64,000 nt of DNA from CAZCAC01 sp964496575 (lineage in GTDB: Bacteria > Planctomycetota > UBA1135 > GCA-002686595). The position numbers and the translations under genes are program-made. The first letter of the stretch is position 1. The number at the start of each line of letters is the position of its first letter. The stretch covers positions 1 through 64,000 of the forward strand of contig CAZCAC010000019.1 of NCBI GenBank assembly GCA_964496575.1, written 5' to 3'. Positions 42,896-54,000 of the stretch are shown here, in pieces. The notes below the pieces were generated by a model. It saw nothing but the letters and a program-made list of their open reading frames with translations. It was not told where the DNA came from and ran no database searches.

Positions 42896-45887
42896 GGTGT
42901 TCCTCCTGCGACGTCGTGTTCTTCACGTTGCGGATGCGCGCCAGGTAGCGCACCGAGGGCTTCACGTTGAGCTCGGCCATGACGCCGTAGGCGCGCTGTC
43001 GATCCATCAGCTTGGAGACCTCGCTCTCGGGGTCGTTCATGTCTCCGAAGACGATGGCTCTCGTGGGACAGGACTGCTGGCAAGCCACCTGGATGTCGCC
43101 GTCGGCGAGCTCCACTCCGCGGCGAACCGCCTCGGATTTGGCCTCCTGAATGCGCTGAGCACAGAAGGTGCACTTCTCCATCACCCCCCGCGATCGGATC
43201 GTCACATCGGGGTTCAGCGAGTGGTTCTGGAGCCGGTCTTCGCGTGGATAATCGAACCAGTGGAAGCGTCGAGCCTTGTAGGGACAGTTGTTGGCGCAGT
43301 AGCGGGTCCCGACGCAGCGGTTGTACACCTGCTGGTTCAGTCCCTCGTCCGAGTGCACCGTGGCCAGGACCGGGCAAACCGATTCACAGGGGGCATGGTC
43401 GCACTGCTGGCAGAACATCGGCTGGTACGCCGCTGTCACCTCACCGTCCTCACCTGCGAGATAGCGGTCGACGCGCAGCCAGTGCATTTCGCGGTGGCGC
43501 AGCACCTCGTCACGACCGACGACAGGGACGTTGTTCTCCGCCTGGCAGCTGATCGTGCAGGCAGAGCAGCCGTTGCAGACAGAGAGGTCCACCGCGATCC
43601 CCCAGTGATACCCCTTCTTCTCGTGGTCGTCCGGCCAGAGCTCTGCTTCGGGGATGTGTGGGAGGTGAATGGCGTCCGCGGGGTGGCCCCGATAGGTCTC
43701 GAGGGACGCCGTGTGCACCGCGCCGCGAACCTCATGACCGCGGGGAGCGAGGTGCTCGGGTATCTCCAGGGTGTGGTGATCCTGCGTCAAGGCCAGCTCG
43801 ACGTGCCCGCCGAGCTTCTCCACCTGGACGTCGGTCACGTCACTGCGCAGGTTTCCACCGAGGAAGGCGAGGAGCGGTGCCGCATTTACCCCGATCGTCT
43901 GCCCCTTCTCGATGGTCGGCTTTCCTTCCCACCACTCCGGGGCGACGTCGGAGAAACGATCCGTGCCGATCCTCCCGTAGCCAAGCGCCACGGCGACCAC
44001 GTCGTCGTGCTGTCCCCGCTGGATCAGCACGGGCAGCTCGATGCTCAGCTCTCCCGCGGTGATCCGCACGGGATCACCCAGCGTGACACCCAGCTGCTCC
44101 GCGCGCGAGACAGAGAGGCTGGCGTAGTTGTCCCAGGTGACCCTGGTCACCGGATCGGGCATCTCTTGCAGCCACGGATTGTGCGCGTGGCGACCGTCGT
44201 GCAGGCCGATCTTCGGGTAGAGCACCAGGCGCAGGCCCTCCGGGGGCTGAGCTTCGGTCTCCGCGACCGCGACGGGCACGTCGCCGAGGAAGCGAGGCTC
44301 CGCGGTCGCCTGGTCAGGGCTCTCGAGGTACCCGTCGTGCAGCAGGCGGTCGTAGAACGACTCGAAACCCGTTCCCGGGGCGAGCTCGCCGTGCAGGGCA
44401 TTCAGCCAGTGGTCGCGCAACAGGTCGGCATCTTCACGCTCATCCCCCATCAAGCCGGCCAGGACCCGGCGCAGCGTTCGACCCTGCCGCAGTGAAGGTA
44501 CGGCGGGCTGAGTCATGGTGTAGCGCCCACGGACCGGCTCGCCATCATCCCACGATTCCAGTGGATGAGAGGCGGGGAGGCCGTACGCGCCCAGGGCCCA
44601 GGTCTCGTCGAGGCCACTCGAGTGCACGGCCAGTGCCTTCGCCTTCGAGAGGACCAGACTCGCGCCGCCGGGAAGATCATAGGCGGGGTTCACCCCGGAG
44701 ACGATCAGCAGATCGACCGTGCCGGAGTTGACCTCCTCGGCCAACCGCAGCAGGGCGCCATCGTCACCGCTGCGCTGCAAGGAGGGTCGGGCAAGCGAGA
44801 GCGTTGTGCCGTAGTTGCCCAGCAGTTCGTTGGCGTAGTTCACCAGCAACTGCGTTTCGACCTCGTTCACTCCGCAGACCACCAGCGAGCGGCCGCGAGC
44901 GTGCAGCAGCTCATCGGCCAGCTCCTCGATCGCCGCTTTCGCACCGCTGGTCTCCAGTCGTCCGGACATCCGCGGTGTCGCACCGACACCCTTCTCCAGG
45001 AGCTCGCAGAGTCCGGCGAGCGCTCCGTTCACCTCCCACGGAGCCAGCTCGGTCCGGCGATCCGCCGCGGAGCCGGTGAGCGACAGCCGGGCCTCGAACT
45101 GGTGATGCCGCGACATGTGCCCGGTCTCGGGCCGGCGTCCCGCCGCGTATTCCGCGGCGAACGACACCGGAGAGATCCAGGTACCGAGAAAGTCCGCGTC
45201 GAAGGACGCGATCACCTCGGCCTGATCGAAACGATAGCGGGGCAGGGCGCGAAGCCCGTGCGAGCGCTGGTGGCTGTCCAGAATCGCGGAGACCGAGAGC
45301 GCGTCATAAGAGACGTGATCCACGTCACCGCCCGCAGCGCTGAACTTCTCGATCATCGCCAGGGTCGAAGGCGAGTGGATACTTCCGGTCAGCAATCGGA
45401 TGCGACCACCGCGCCCGCGTATGTCGGCAACCAGTTTGCCGAGATCCTCGTCGATCTCCTTCCAGCTCCTCTCGACCCCATCGTGGGTCGGCACCGTCGC
45501 GCGGAGGGAGTCGTAGAGAGAGAGTACTTCGGCCTGACCGACCGCGCACAGCCCTCCTCGAGTGAGCAGGTCGAGGTTGTTCCCTTCCAGCTTCACCGGC
45601 CGGCCGTCGCGACACTTCGCCAGCACGCCGCATCCCGCGGCGCATCCGTGACAGCTGGTCGCCAACCAGTACGCCCGGCCGGGAACCACGCCGGTCGGCG
45701 CGGTCAGGTAGGGAACTACCTGCTGGACAGGTCCCCGACTGCATCCGCTGAGGAGAGCCGAGCCGATCCCGTAGCCGGCCATTTGCAGAAAGGCCCGGCG
45801 CGAAGGGTTGGCCGCCTCTCCGGGCAGGAGGACATCTTTGGAAGCATCCTCGGCCCGGCCATTGATGTCTTGCATCGGTTCTTTCAC
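42888..45887 (-). CDS. actB: Alternative Complex III subunit ActB (fused molybdopterin-like and iron-sulfur domains)
   Basis: Large exported iron-sulfur subunit of 999 residues. A twin-arginine-like signal (SRRAFLQMAGYGIGSALLSGC) opens it. The first 700 residues are molybdopterin-oxidoreductase-like without an obvious Mo ligand set, as is usual in ActB. The C-terminal ferredoxin part has CNGCSACTISC, CQQCDHAPCESVCP, CVGTRYCANNCP, CTFC and CQQSCP, giving four clusters. GTG start (or ATG at 45875), 2 nt after actA. In Alternative Complex III it wires the quinol site to the cytochrome subunits. Length matches the fused form. Confidence 0.93.
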   Translation of the reverse strand: MKEPMQDINGRAEDASKDVLLPGEAANPSRRAFLQMAGYGIGSALLSGCSRGPVQQVVPYLTAPTGVVPGRAYWLATSCHGCAAGCGVLAKCRDGRPVKLEGNNLDLLTRGGLCAVGQAEVLSLYDSLRATVPTHDGVERSWKEIDEDLGKLVADIRGRGGRIRLLTGSIHSPSTLAMIEKFSAAGGDVDHVSYDALSVSAILDSHQRSHGLRALPRYRFDQAEVIASFDADFLGTWISPVSFAAEYAAGRRPETGHMSRHHQFEARLSLTGSAADRRTELAPWEVNGALAGLCELLEKGVGATPRMSGRLETSGAKAAIEELADELLHARGRSLVVCGVNEVETQLLVNYANELLGNYGTTLSLARPSLQRSGDDGALLRLAEEVNSGTVDLLIVSGVNPAYDLPGGASLVLSKAKALAVHSSGLDETWALGAYGLPASHPLESWDDGEPVRGRYTMTQPAVPSLRQGRTLRRVLAGLMGDEREDADLLRDHWLNALHGELAPGTGFESFYDRLLHDGYLESPDQATAEPRFLGDVPVAVAETEAQPPEGLRLVLYPKIGLHDGRHAHNPWLQEMPDPVTRVTWDNYASLSVSRAEQLGVTLGDPVRITAGELSIELPVLIQRGQHDDVVAVALGYGRIGTDRFSDVAPEWWEGKPTIEKGQTIGVNAAPLLAFLGGNLRSDVTDVQVEKLGGHVELALTQDHHTLEIPEHLAPRGHEVRGAVHTASLETYRGHPADAIHLPHIPEAELWPDDHEKKGYHWGIAVDLSVCNGCSACTISCQAENNVPVVGRDEVLRHREMHWLRVDRYLAGEDGEVTAAYQPMFCQQCDHAPCESVCPVLATVHSDEGLNQQVYNRCVGTRYCANNCPYKARRFHWFDYPREDRLQNHSLNPDVTIRSRGVMEKCTFCAQRIQEAKSEAVRRGVELADGDIQVACQQSCPTRAIVFGDMNDPESEVSKLMDRQRAYGVMAELNVKPSVRYLARIRNVKNTTSQEEHHG

Positions 45888-45889
45888 GG

Positions 45890-46552
45890 CTACAGGTGGC
45901 AGGTCACGCAGTTGGTGGAAACGTGGTCTTCCAGTCGTTCACCCGGCTCGAGGACCTTCCCAGAGGGTGACGGGACGTTCGCTCGGTGGCACTCGATACA
46001 CCAACCCATCGATAGTGGAGTGTCTTGCCGCATCCGCTCCATGCTCTGCACGGGGCCATGGCAGGTCTGACACGCGATGTTCCGGGCCACGTGAGGTCGG
46101 TGGTCGAAGTACACGAAGTCCGGAAGGTTGTGCACGCGCACCCACTCGATCGGCGTCGGCTCCTTGCCGGAAATCGGAGTCATCTCCGCATCCAGGGCCA
46201 GGGCGTCGTAGAGCTTCTGCAACTCCTCCGAGACTATCGGCCGCGGCTCGCGGCCCTCCGCCTCGGCAAGGTCCTTCTCCAGGAGCTTCGCGTCCCGACT
46301 GGAAGTGACGAGCGTGTGGCAGTTCATGCAGATCGAGGCCGAGGGCACTCCCGCGCAACGGCTGCTGCGTGCACCGTAGTGGCAGTACATGCAATCGAGA
46401 GCAAGGGTGCCCGCATGCACGCGGTGGGAGAAGGCGATCGGCTGCACGGGTTCGTAGCCGACGTTGTTTCCTGGCAGTCGCATATCCGCCGATGACACGA
46501 CGATGACCATTCCCAGAAGGAAGCTGCTGGCGGCGAAGATCTTGACGTTCAT
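45890..46552 (-). CDS. actA: Alternative Complex III pentaheme cytochrome c ActA
   Basis: Exported multiheme cytochrome of 220 residues from the ATG at 46552 (signal-like IFAASSFLLGMVIVVSS). Five CxxCH heme sites are present: CMYCH, CMNCH, CQTCH, CIECH and CVTCH. This matches the five hemes of ActA, the first subunit of Alternative Complex III. The start is 19 nt after the end of narK, tying the act genes to the nar genes. The heme-rich subunit sits on the periplasmic face and exchanges electrons with ActB and ActE. Confidence 0.92.
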   Translation of the reverse strand: MNVKIFAASSFLLGMVIVVSSADMRLPGNNVGYEPVQPIAFSHRVHAGTLALDCMYCHYGARSSRCAGVPSASICMNCHTLVTSSRDAKLLEKDLAEAEGREPRPIVSEELQKLYDALALDAEMTPISGKEPTPIEWVRVHNLPDFVYFDHRPHVARNIACQTCHGPVQSMERMRQDTPLSMGWCIECHRANVPSPSGKVLEPGERLEDHVSTNCVTCHL

Positions 46553-46571
46553 TGGGATGGAGCCTGCACGC

Positions 46572-48176
46572 TCAGGGGTTCTTGAAATCTGCCTTGGGGC
46601 CGAGGTAGAACCACCAGTTGAGTACGACGCAGACTGCGTAGAAGGCGGCCAGGCCGTACATGGCAATCTCGGGCGTAGTGGCCTTCATCTGCTCACCGAT
46701 CAACTTGGGGATCAGGAAGGCACCGTATGCCGCCACGGCAGACGTCCAGCCCAGCACGGGGCCGGCCTGCTCCTTGTCGAACACCATCGAGATGGTGCGG
46801 AAGGTCGAGCCATTGCCGACGCCCGTGGCCGCGAAGAGGATCACGATCAGGACGAAGAACGGCATGAAGTACTCCTCGGGGGTGGCTGAGCCGTAGGCCT
46901 GGGCGGAGTAATACCCGACGCCGATTGCGGACACCGTCATCACGACCGCCACGACCTGGGTCACGATGGCCCCGCCGACCTTGTCGGCAAGGATGCCACC
47001 GACCGGGCGAATGAGCGCTCCGACGAAAGCCCCGACCCACACGTACATGAAGGTCGCCGGCGCGTTCGGGTTGGTCAGCTCGTGAGTCATCACGCCATCG
47101 ACCTCGACGTGCTGGAATCCGAAGATGAACTTGATGGCTAGACCGACCGCGGCCGAGAAGCCGATGAAGGATCCGAAGGTCATCGTGTAGATGATCGTCA
47201 TCACCCACGTGTGCTTGTTGTTGAAGATCTTGTACTGGCGATCGAGGTTGCCTTTGATCTCTCCGGGCGAGAGGGCCTTCATCAGGAAGACCGTCAGCGC
47301 GATGACCGCCGGCAAGACGAGCCACTTGATCCAGGTCAGCTCCGGGAACGTCAGGATGACGTAGAGCCCCAGACCGGCGGTCACGAACCCGATCAGCAGC
47401 AGCCACGAGATGCGCCCGAAGCAAACCAGCGGGCTCTTGAGGTTCGGCGTCACGGCTGCAGTCGTGATGTTGTTCATCCTGAACCAGCCGAGAAGCGCCA
47501 GCGGGATGAGCCAGAACATCCACACCCAACCGGCGCTCGAGAGCCAGGTCTCCGAGCCGGAGGGGATCCGCTTGAAGATGGTCCCACTGGTCGAGGTCAG
47601 GTTCATCGAATCGCCGCTGAGAGGCCCGGCGATGGCGGCGGTCATGCAGAGCGGAATCAAGATCTGCATCGTCGTCACCCCGAAGTTGCCCAGCCCAGCA
47701 TTCATTCCCAGGGCATAACCCTGAACCCGCTTGGGGTAGAAGAAGCTGATGTTGGACATCGAGGAAGCAAAGTTCCCGCCGCCGATACCCGAGAGGAGCG
47801 CGAGGATCTGGAAGATCCACAGGGGCGTCTCCGGATCACGCAAGAACAGGGCCGCCCCGATCGACGGCACCATGAGGAGTGCAGTCGTGAAGAAGATCGT
47901 GTTCCGACCGCCAGCGAGCCTGATGAAGAACGTGCTCGGAATGCGGAGCGTGGCACCCGTCAATCCGGCGATGGCCGTGAGCGTGAAGAGCTCGGATTGG
48001 CTGTAGGGGAAGCCCAGGTTCTTCATCTGGACGGTGATGATCCCCCACATGAGCCAGACCGAGAACCCGACCAGAAGGCTGGGGATCGAGACCCAGAGAT
48101 TCCGTGTGGCGACCTTCTTACCAATGGATGCCCAGAACTGTTCGTCTTCCGGCTCCCACTTCTCCAGTGTACTCAC
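46572..48176 (-). CDS. narK: NarK-type nitrate/nitrite transporter (MFS)
   Basis: MFS transporter of 534 residues with about 12 to 14 membrane segments; nitrate-porter signatures are GGGNFASSMSNISFFYPKR and GLGNFGVT. It would import nitrate and/or export nitrite for the cytoplasm-facing NarG. GTG start after a GAGGAG site. It lies 105 nt downstream of narI and 19 nt before actA. A second, separate NarK-like protein (fused to DoxX) occurs at 60.6 kb, so the cell probably has a nitrate/proton importer and a nitrate/nitrite antiporter. Confidence 0.93.
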   Translation of the reverse strand: MSTLEKWEPEDEQFWASIGKKVATRNLWVSIPSLLVGFSVWLMWGIITVQMKNLGFPYSQSELFTLTAIAGLTGATLRIPSTFFIRLAGGRNTIFFTTALLMVPSIGAALFLRDPETPLWIFQILALLSGIGGGNFASSMSNISFFYPKRVQGYALGMNAGLGNFGVTTMQILIPLCMTAAIAGPLSGDSMNLTSTSGTIFKRIPSGSETWLSSAGWVWMFWLIPLALLGWFRMNNITTAAVTPNLKSPLVCFGRISWLLLIGFVTAGLGLYVILTFPELTWIKWLVLPAVIALTVFLMKALSPGEIKGNLDRQYKIFNNKHTWVMTIIYTMTFGSFIGFSAAVGLAIKFIFGFQHVEVDGVMTHELTNPNAPATFMYVWVGAFVGALIRPVGGILADKVGGAIVTQVVAVVMTVSAIGVGYYSAQAYGSATPEEYFMPFFVLIVILFAATGVGNGSTFRTISMVFDKEQAGPVLGWTSAVAAYGAFLIPKLIGEQMKATTPEIAMYGLAAFYAVCVVLNWWFYLGPKADFKNP

Positions 48177-48281
48177 GGCATCTCCTCGGTTGCGGTGTTC
48201 GTGGCGGGGTAGTTGGTGTTCATATGCAGGCGGGCCTACGAATTGACGGTCATGAGATGCAGTCTTGCGTCAAACGACACG

Positions 48282-48971
48282 TCACGATGGCCGCCTGATC
48301 TGTGAACGATCCCAGTTCCAGATCACAACTTGAGTCTTGCGCCACAGGTACGGATTGGGCGCGACCAGGATGTGAACCAGGCGGGTGAACGGGAAGACGA
48401 ACAGGATGAGGAAAGCGTTGATGGCGTGCAGCTGGATGAGCAGGGGCAGCGGCGCAACGAACTCCACTTGCGGACTCAGCTTGATCAGCGACCACAGCCA
48501 GGGGCTGACCGACGTGGCGAACCAGGAAGATCCCCAGCCGTACAGCACGGCGATCAGCATGCCGGTGATCACCTGAAAGACGAGGCATCCGTAGATCACC
48601 CAGTCGCCGAGGTTCGTCACCCGCATCGCCTTCGGGTTGCAGAAGCGTCGGATGATCAGATTGATCACGCCGCTCAGCGTCAAGATGGCGAAGGCCAGTC
48701 CGGTGACCTCCAGTATCATCAAGCGTATCGGTGAGGAGTTCCAGCCCAGGATCGCATTGGGTAACAGGATCGCGAAGAGGTGTCCTCCCAGGACGGTGAT
48801 GATGCCGTAGTGGAAAGGAACGGACCCCCAGAAGTGCTGCTCGTTCTCGAGGAACTGAGAGGAGAGGCTCGAGTAGGAGAAGGAGCGCATCCGGTAGCGG
48901 ATGATCGTGACCAGGAAGAAGACGGTCAGCGAAACATACGGGAAGATCGCAAACCAGAAGTACTCATTCAT
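48282..48971 (-). CDS. narI: Nitrate reductase gamma subunit (diheme cytochrome b)
   Basis: Membrane subunit of 229 residues starting at the ATG at 48971, overlapping the narJ stop by 8 nt. Five membrane helices with the four expected heme-ligand His (VPFHYGIIT, GGHLFAI, and two in LQLHAINAFLILFVFPFTRLVHILV). It oxidises quinol and passes electrons through NarH to NarG. Length and layout are typical for NarI. Confidence 0.92.
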   Translation of the reverse strand: MNEYFWFAIFPYVSLTVFFLVTIIRYRMRSFSYSSLSSQFLENEQHFWGSVPFHYGIITVLGGHLFAILLPNAILGWNSSPIRLMILEVTGLAFAILTLSGVINLIIRRFCNPKAMRVTNLGDWVIYGCLVFQVITGMLIAVLYGWGSSWFATSVSPWLWSLIKLSPQVEFVAPLPLLIQLHAINAFLILFVFPFTRLVHILVAPNPYLWRKTQVVIWNWDRSQIRRPS

Positions 48972-49533
48972 GATCGGGAACCCCTCTATCGGCGCTGGGG
49001 AGAGCTGAGTCGTGAGTGAGAGAAGTGGCGTGAGCAAGGCTGAGGTGCTTGCTCAGACCGGCGATGACGCCGTGGTACGGATTCCCGGGTTGGGAGAAGC
49101 CCGCCTCGATCTTGGTCAGAGCGGGTAGCAGGACGTCCTTCGCCAGCTGTCCCGCCGAGTCGTCGTCGACGACCGAGAGCAAGCTCAGGATGTGAGTCAG
49201 ATGATCGGGCAGCTGAACGCTCTCCTCGATCCCGTTGTCGCGCAGCAGCTGACGGATGCGCACCATGAAGCTGCCGCGGGAGTAGCTTTCCCCGTAAAGA
49301 TGCCAGCCGAGCTCCAGGGCCCGCTCGGCGTTGTTCTCGAACGTCCGCACGAACGTTTCCTCCAGATCGGAATCGTCGTGGGAACCGGAGTACTCGCGCA
49401 TCGCCTCGAGGTCCTCTCGCCTCTCCGGATCGGCCCGATTGATCTCATCGATGCACCACGCGGTCTGCGCGGCTGCGCCGTCTCCCGGATAGGAGAGCAA
49501 ACTGGACCAGGCCTGGTAGATCTCTCGTGCCAC
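48964..49533 (-). CDS. narJ: Nitrate reductase assembly chaperone NarJ
   Basis: Cytoplasmic chaperone of 189 residues that loads molybdenum cofactor into NarG and helps membrane attachment. Helical TorD/NarJ-like parts are WSSLLSYPGDGAA, TFVRTFENNAERALELGWHLYGESYSRGSFM and LPDHLTHILSLLSVV, the last being the P-D-H-L motif. GTG start 3 nt after narH and overlap with narI, so production is coupled. Confidence 0.88.
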   Translation of the reverse strand: MAREIYQAWSSLLSYPGDGAAAQTAWCIDEINRADPERREDLEAMREYSGSHDDSDLEETFVRTFENNAERALELGWHLYGESYSRGSFMVRIRQLLRDNGIEESVQLPDHLTHILSLLSVVDDDSAGQLAKDVLLPALTKIEAGFSQPGNPYHGVIAGLSKHLSLAHATSLTHDSALPSADRGVPDHE

Positions 49534-49536
49534 CGG

Positions 49537-51024
49537 TCAGCTCCTCTTCGGCGCCAGACGGCTGCCAAAGCCCATCGACGAGCGATGCTTGTGGGGATCC
49601 CCGAGCATCTCGATCGCCATCTCGCGCTGGAAGGGGGGCACCACGAAACGTTCCGTGAAGCTGGAAAGCGCCGACAGTTTGAAGATGGCGTCCGCTTCCT
49701 CCTGGGAGCAATCGGCTTCGCTCAGGGCGGCATTGGCGGTGACCAGGTCGATATCACCGACGGTGACGTGCCGGCGCCAGACTCGCACGGCGAGTTGCTT
49801 ACGCAGCGCGTAACGTAGCTTGCCGTGGTTACCGCCGGTGAACATATTGCCCAGGTACTCGATCGGGGCCCGAGTGGTGTCGATGTCGGCGAAGAGCGAT
49901 TCCAGGTCGTTCTTGACCACGTCGCCCTGCGTCGAGGACATCACCGGCAACAGCGGCGGCACGTAGAAGAGCATCGGGAAGGTCCTGAACTCGACGTGCA
50001 GGGGAAGCGCGATCTTCCACTCCTTCAGGTAGCGATAGACCGGCGAGCTCTGGGCCGACTTGATGATGCCGTCGTGGACTCCATTCTGCTTCGCGGCCTC
50101 GATCACCGCGGGATCGTGAGGATCGAGGATCATCTCCCGCTGGGCGTCGACCAGCTCGTGATCGGGGCGGGCGGCGAGCTCGCGCAGCTTGTCCGCGTCG
50201 TAGAGCACGTTGCTGACGTAGCGAATTCGACCGACGCAACTGTGGAAGCAAGCCGGCGCTTGCCCGGTCTCCAGCCGCGGGAAGCACAGGATGCACTTCT
50301 CCGACTTGCCACTCGACCAGTTGTAGTACGTCTTCTTGTAGGGACAGGCTGGAATGCAGGATCGCCAGGCGCGACAGCGGTCCTGATTCAGCAGGACGAT
50401 CCCATCCTCGCCGCGCTTGTACAGTGCCCCGGAGGGACAGGCGGCGACGCAGGCGGGGTTCAGGCAGTGGTTGCAGATCCGGGGAAGGTAGAAGAAGGCC
50501 AGCCGCTCGATGGCCATCATCTGGGCGCGCTGCTCGGGCGAAAGCCCCTCCATGTTCACGTCGTTCTTGGCGTAGAACTCCGAGCCGCCGAGGTCATCGT
50601 CCCAGTTGGGTCCGGCCTCCACGTCGATGTACTCACCGGTGACCATGGATATCGGCTTGGCGGTGGGTTGATCATCGCCCTCGGGAGCGGTGAAGAGCTC
50701 GTCGTACTTGTAGGTCCAGGGCTCGTAGTAATCGTCCATACTCGGCTGGGCCGGGTTGTGGAAGATGTTCGGAATGATCTTGGACTTGCCGGTGGCACGC
50801 AGCTCGAGCTTGTCACCGTCGGTCTTCCAGCCTCCCTTGTAGGCCTTCTGGTCCTCCCACTTCGTCGGATAGCCGGTTCCCGGCTTGGTCTCGACGTTGT
50901 TCCACCACATGTACTCGGTGCCTTCACGATCGGTCCACACGTTCTTGCAGGCGATGCTGCAGGTGTGGCAGCCGATGCATTTGTCGAGGTGAAAGACCAT
51001 CGACATCTGTGAGCGTACGTCCAT
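49537..51024 (-). CDS. narH: Nitrate reductase beta subunit (NarH/NxrB)
   Basis: Electron-transfer subunit of 495 residues starting at the ATG at 51024 (MDVRSQMSMVFHLDKCIGC). Cys motifs for four clusters: CIGCHTCSIACKNVW, CNHCLNPACVAACP, CRAWRSCIPACPYKK (Trp in place of one Cys, which gives a [3Fe-4S] cluster) and CILCFPRLETG with CFHSCVG. This is the standard NarH set. NxrB of nitrite oxidisers has the same motifs. Frames upstream of the ATG belong to narG. Confidence 0.93.
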   Translation of the reverse strand: MDVRSQMSMVFHLDKCIGCHTCSIACKNVWTDREGTEYMWWNNVETKPGTGYPTKWEDQKAYKGGWKTDGDKLELRATGKSKIIPNIFHNPAQPSMDDYYEPWTYKYDELFTAPEGDDQPTAKPISMVTGEYIDVEAGPNWDDDLGGSEFYAKNDVNMEGLSPEQRAQMMAIERLAFFYLPRICNHCLNPACVAACPSGALYKRGEDGIVLLNQDRCRAWRSCIPACPYKKTYYNWSSGKSEKCILCFPRLETGQAPACFHSCVGRIRYVSNVLYDADKLRELAARPDHELVDAQREMILDPHDPAVIEAAKQNGVHDGIIKSAQSSPVYRYLKEWKIALPLHVEFRTFPMLFYVPPLLPVMSSTQGDVVKNDLESLFADIDTTRAPIEYLGNMFTGGNHGKLRYALRKQLAVRVWRRHVTVGDIDLVTANAALSEADCSQEEADAIFKLSALSSFTERFVVPPFQREMAIEMLGDPHKHRSSMGFGSRLAPKRS

Positions 51025-51068
51025 GAGTGCTTGTTCCCTGTTCTCTTCAGCGCTGCGTGTAACCGGAC

Positions 51069-54000
51069 CTACCAGGTGAGCTTGGGGAGCTTGCGAACCA
51101 GGATGTGAGTATCCCGGTTGCACCCCGTGGGGCCCCAATAGTTGAAGTGGTAGGTGAACTGTCCGTAGCCACCGACCATCAGGTTGGGCTTCAGCCGGGT
51201 ACGGGTAAGGCTGTTGTGTCCGCCCGCTCGGCGATTGCCTCGCAAGGGAGACTTGGGCACCGAGTAGGTCCGCTCGGGTGAGTGATAGACGATGCAGATA
51301 CCGCGTGGGATTCGCGCGCTGACCGCGGCCCGGGTCACAACCACGCCGTGGTCGTTGTGAACCTCGACCCAGTCGTTGTCCACTACATCGACCTCCTCGG
51401 CATCCTTGGGGTTCATCCAGAACGGCTCGACTCCACGAGAGAGCGTGCACATCCGCTGGTTGTCCCCGTAGGTCGAGTGGATGTGCCACTTCCCGTGCGG
51501 GGTCAGGTAGTTCAGCATGATGGTCTTGCCTTCTTGCTTGCTGAACGTCAGGTCCGCGTACTCGGCCGGTCGGGGCTTCGGCTTGTAGGTGGGCAGGTGC
51601 TCGCCGTACTGGATGTAGCCCGGGTGATCGAGGTAGAGGTGCTGGCGTCCGGTGAGCGTCCGCCAGGGAACCAGCTTCTCGCGATTGTAGGTGAACGGTG
51701 CGTAGGCTCGGCCCTTGGTGACCAGACCCGACCACATCGGGCTGTTGAGCAGCCGGTGAGGCCGAGTCTGCAGGTCCTGATACGTCGCCCGCGAGTCCCT
51801 CGTTCCCTCGGCCAGATCGGTCAGCTTCAGGCCGGTCTTCTTCTCCATGTTCTCATAGGAGCGATAGGCCAGCTCACCATTGGTCACCGAGGCGAAGCGC
51901 AGCACCGTGTTGGCCGCGTACTCCGCTTCCGCCAACGAAGGATGGGGTTCGTCATCGAAGTAGTGAACCGGGGAGTCGGTCAGCGCTTCGTCGTAGACGT
52001 CCTGCACGTGGTAGTGCGTGCCGTGTGCCCCGAGTCCGTTCTCGCGGACGTTCCGGCCGAAGGAGCAGAACTGGTCGTATAGTCTCGTGTAATCCCGCTC
52101 GACCACCTTGAGACCGGGCATCGTCTTGCCGGGAATCGCTTCGATGTCGCCATCGATCCAGCTCCGCATGTCGGTCTGGGCGATCTCCCCCGGTGAGTCG
52201 TGTGCAAGTGGCACCGCTACCAGGTCCTTCGTCTTGCCGGGCAGGTGCTTGGTCGCCATCTCGGAGAACTTCCTGGAGATGGCCTTGAAGATGTCCCAAT
52301 CGCTCTTCGACTCCCAGCACGGCGGCACCGCCTCGGACAGCGGGTGGATGAAGGCGTGCATGTCCGTGGAGTTCAGGTCCGCCTTCTCGTACCAGGTCGC
52401 CGCCGGAAGGATGATGTCGGAGTAGAGCGCCGAGGTATCCATCCGGAAGTTCAGGTCGACGACCAGGTCCATCTTCCCGGCGGCACCCTTCTCGGCCCAC
52501 TCCACGTCACGGACCGTGTCCTGGGCCGTCTCTTCGGCGATGCGATTGGTATGTGTGCCGAGGTAGTGGTGCAGGAAGTACTCGTGCCCCTTGGCGGAGG
52601 ACATCAGGGCGTTGCCGCGCCAGATGAACCAGACCCGCGGCCAGCACTCCTCGGCGTCCGGTTTCTCGATGGCAAACTTCAGCTCTCGGCTCTTCAGCCG
52701 GTCCACGACGAAATCGACCGGATCCTGCCCTGCGCTCTCGGCCTCGGTGACCAGGTCGATCGGGTTCCGGTCGAACTGGGGATAGAAGGGCAACCAGCCG
52801 CTGCGCACCGCCCGGATGTTCGTATCGATGGTGTGGCCGTCGACGATGTTGTCCTCCGGCTGGTCCTGCGGGACGGTGTGGTAGTCGCGGGAGCTTCGCT
52901 CGTAGCGCCACTGATCGCTGTGCACGTAGTGCCAGCTGGGACCGTTCGCCAGCCGGGAGGGGCCGTACCAGTCCTTGGCCAGCGCGACGCTGCCCCACGA
53001 CTCTCCCGGCGCCAGTTTCTCCTGACCGACGTAGTGCGCCAGGCCTCCGCCGTTGGTGCCGATACAGCCACAGAGCACCATGGCGTGGATCGATGCGCGG
53101 TACATCAGGTTCGCGTGGTACCAGTGGTTGATCCCGGCACCGATGATCACGGTGCACTTGCCGCCGGTGGCCGCGGCGGTCGAGGCCCACTCTCGCGAGA
53201 AGCGGATCAGGGTGTCACGGGAGATCCCGGTGTAGCGCTCTGCCCAGGCGGGCGTGTAGACCGCATCGGTGTCGTAGTCCTCGGGGTACTCACCGTCCAG
53301 GCCGCGACCCACGCCGTACTGAGCCATCAAGAGGTCGTAGACGGTGGCCACCTTGACCGGACCATCGGCGGTCTCGACGGTGCGCACCGGCACGCCGCGT
53401 AGGCGATCCTCGCATTCACCGAAGTCGTCGAACTTGACCTGTACGACGCTGTCGTTCTTCTCCAGGAAGGTGAGCTCGGCGTCGATCGGGCTTCCGTCCA
53501 GACCGTCCTCGGGCTTGAGGTTCCATTTGCCCTGCTCTTCGCCCCAGCGGTGACCCGAGCTGCCCATCGGCATCTTCACCCGATCGTCGCCCCGGTCCCA
53601 TTGCAGGAACTTCCACTCGCCGTGTTGTTCTTGTGCGTACTTCTCGACGCGTCCGGCGCGCAGAAGCTGCCCCGCCTTCCAGCAACCGCCATCTTCGGTG
53701 AGCTCGACCAGGAAGGGGGAGTCGGAGAATTGGCGCACGTAGTCCAGGAAGAACTCGTTCTGCTGCTCGTGGTGGAACTCCTTCAGGATCACGTGATTGA
53801 CCGCCATCCACCAGGCACCATCCTGGCCCGCATTGAGCGAGATCCACTCGTCCGCGTACTTGGCCACCTGGTTGAAGTCGGGAGCGAAGACCACCATCTT
53901 GGTCCCGTTCTGACGCGCCTCCGCGGCGAAGTGCACGTCGGGCGTCCGCGTCATGTTCAGGTTCGACCCCATCACCGCCAGGAACTTGGCGTTGAACCAG

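Noticed and set aside
51025..51735. Upstream in-frame extension of narH to 51735
   Set aside because: It overlaps the conserved C-terminus of narG in another frame; the ATG at 51024 starts the conserved NarH N-terminus.
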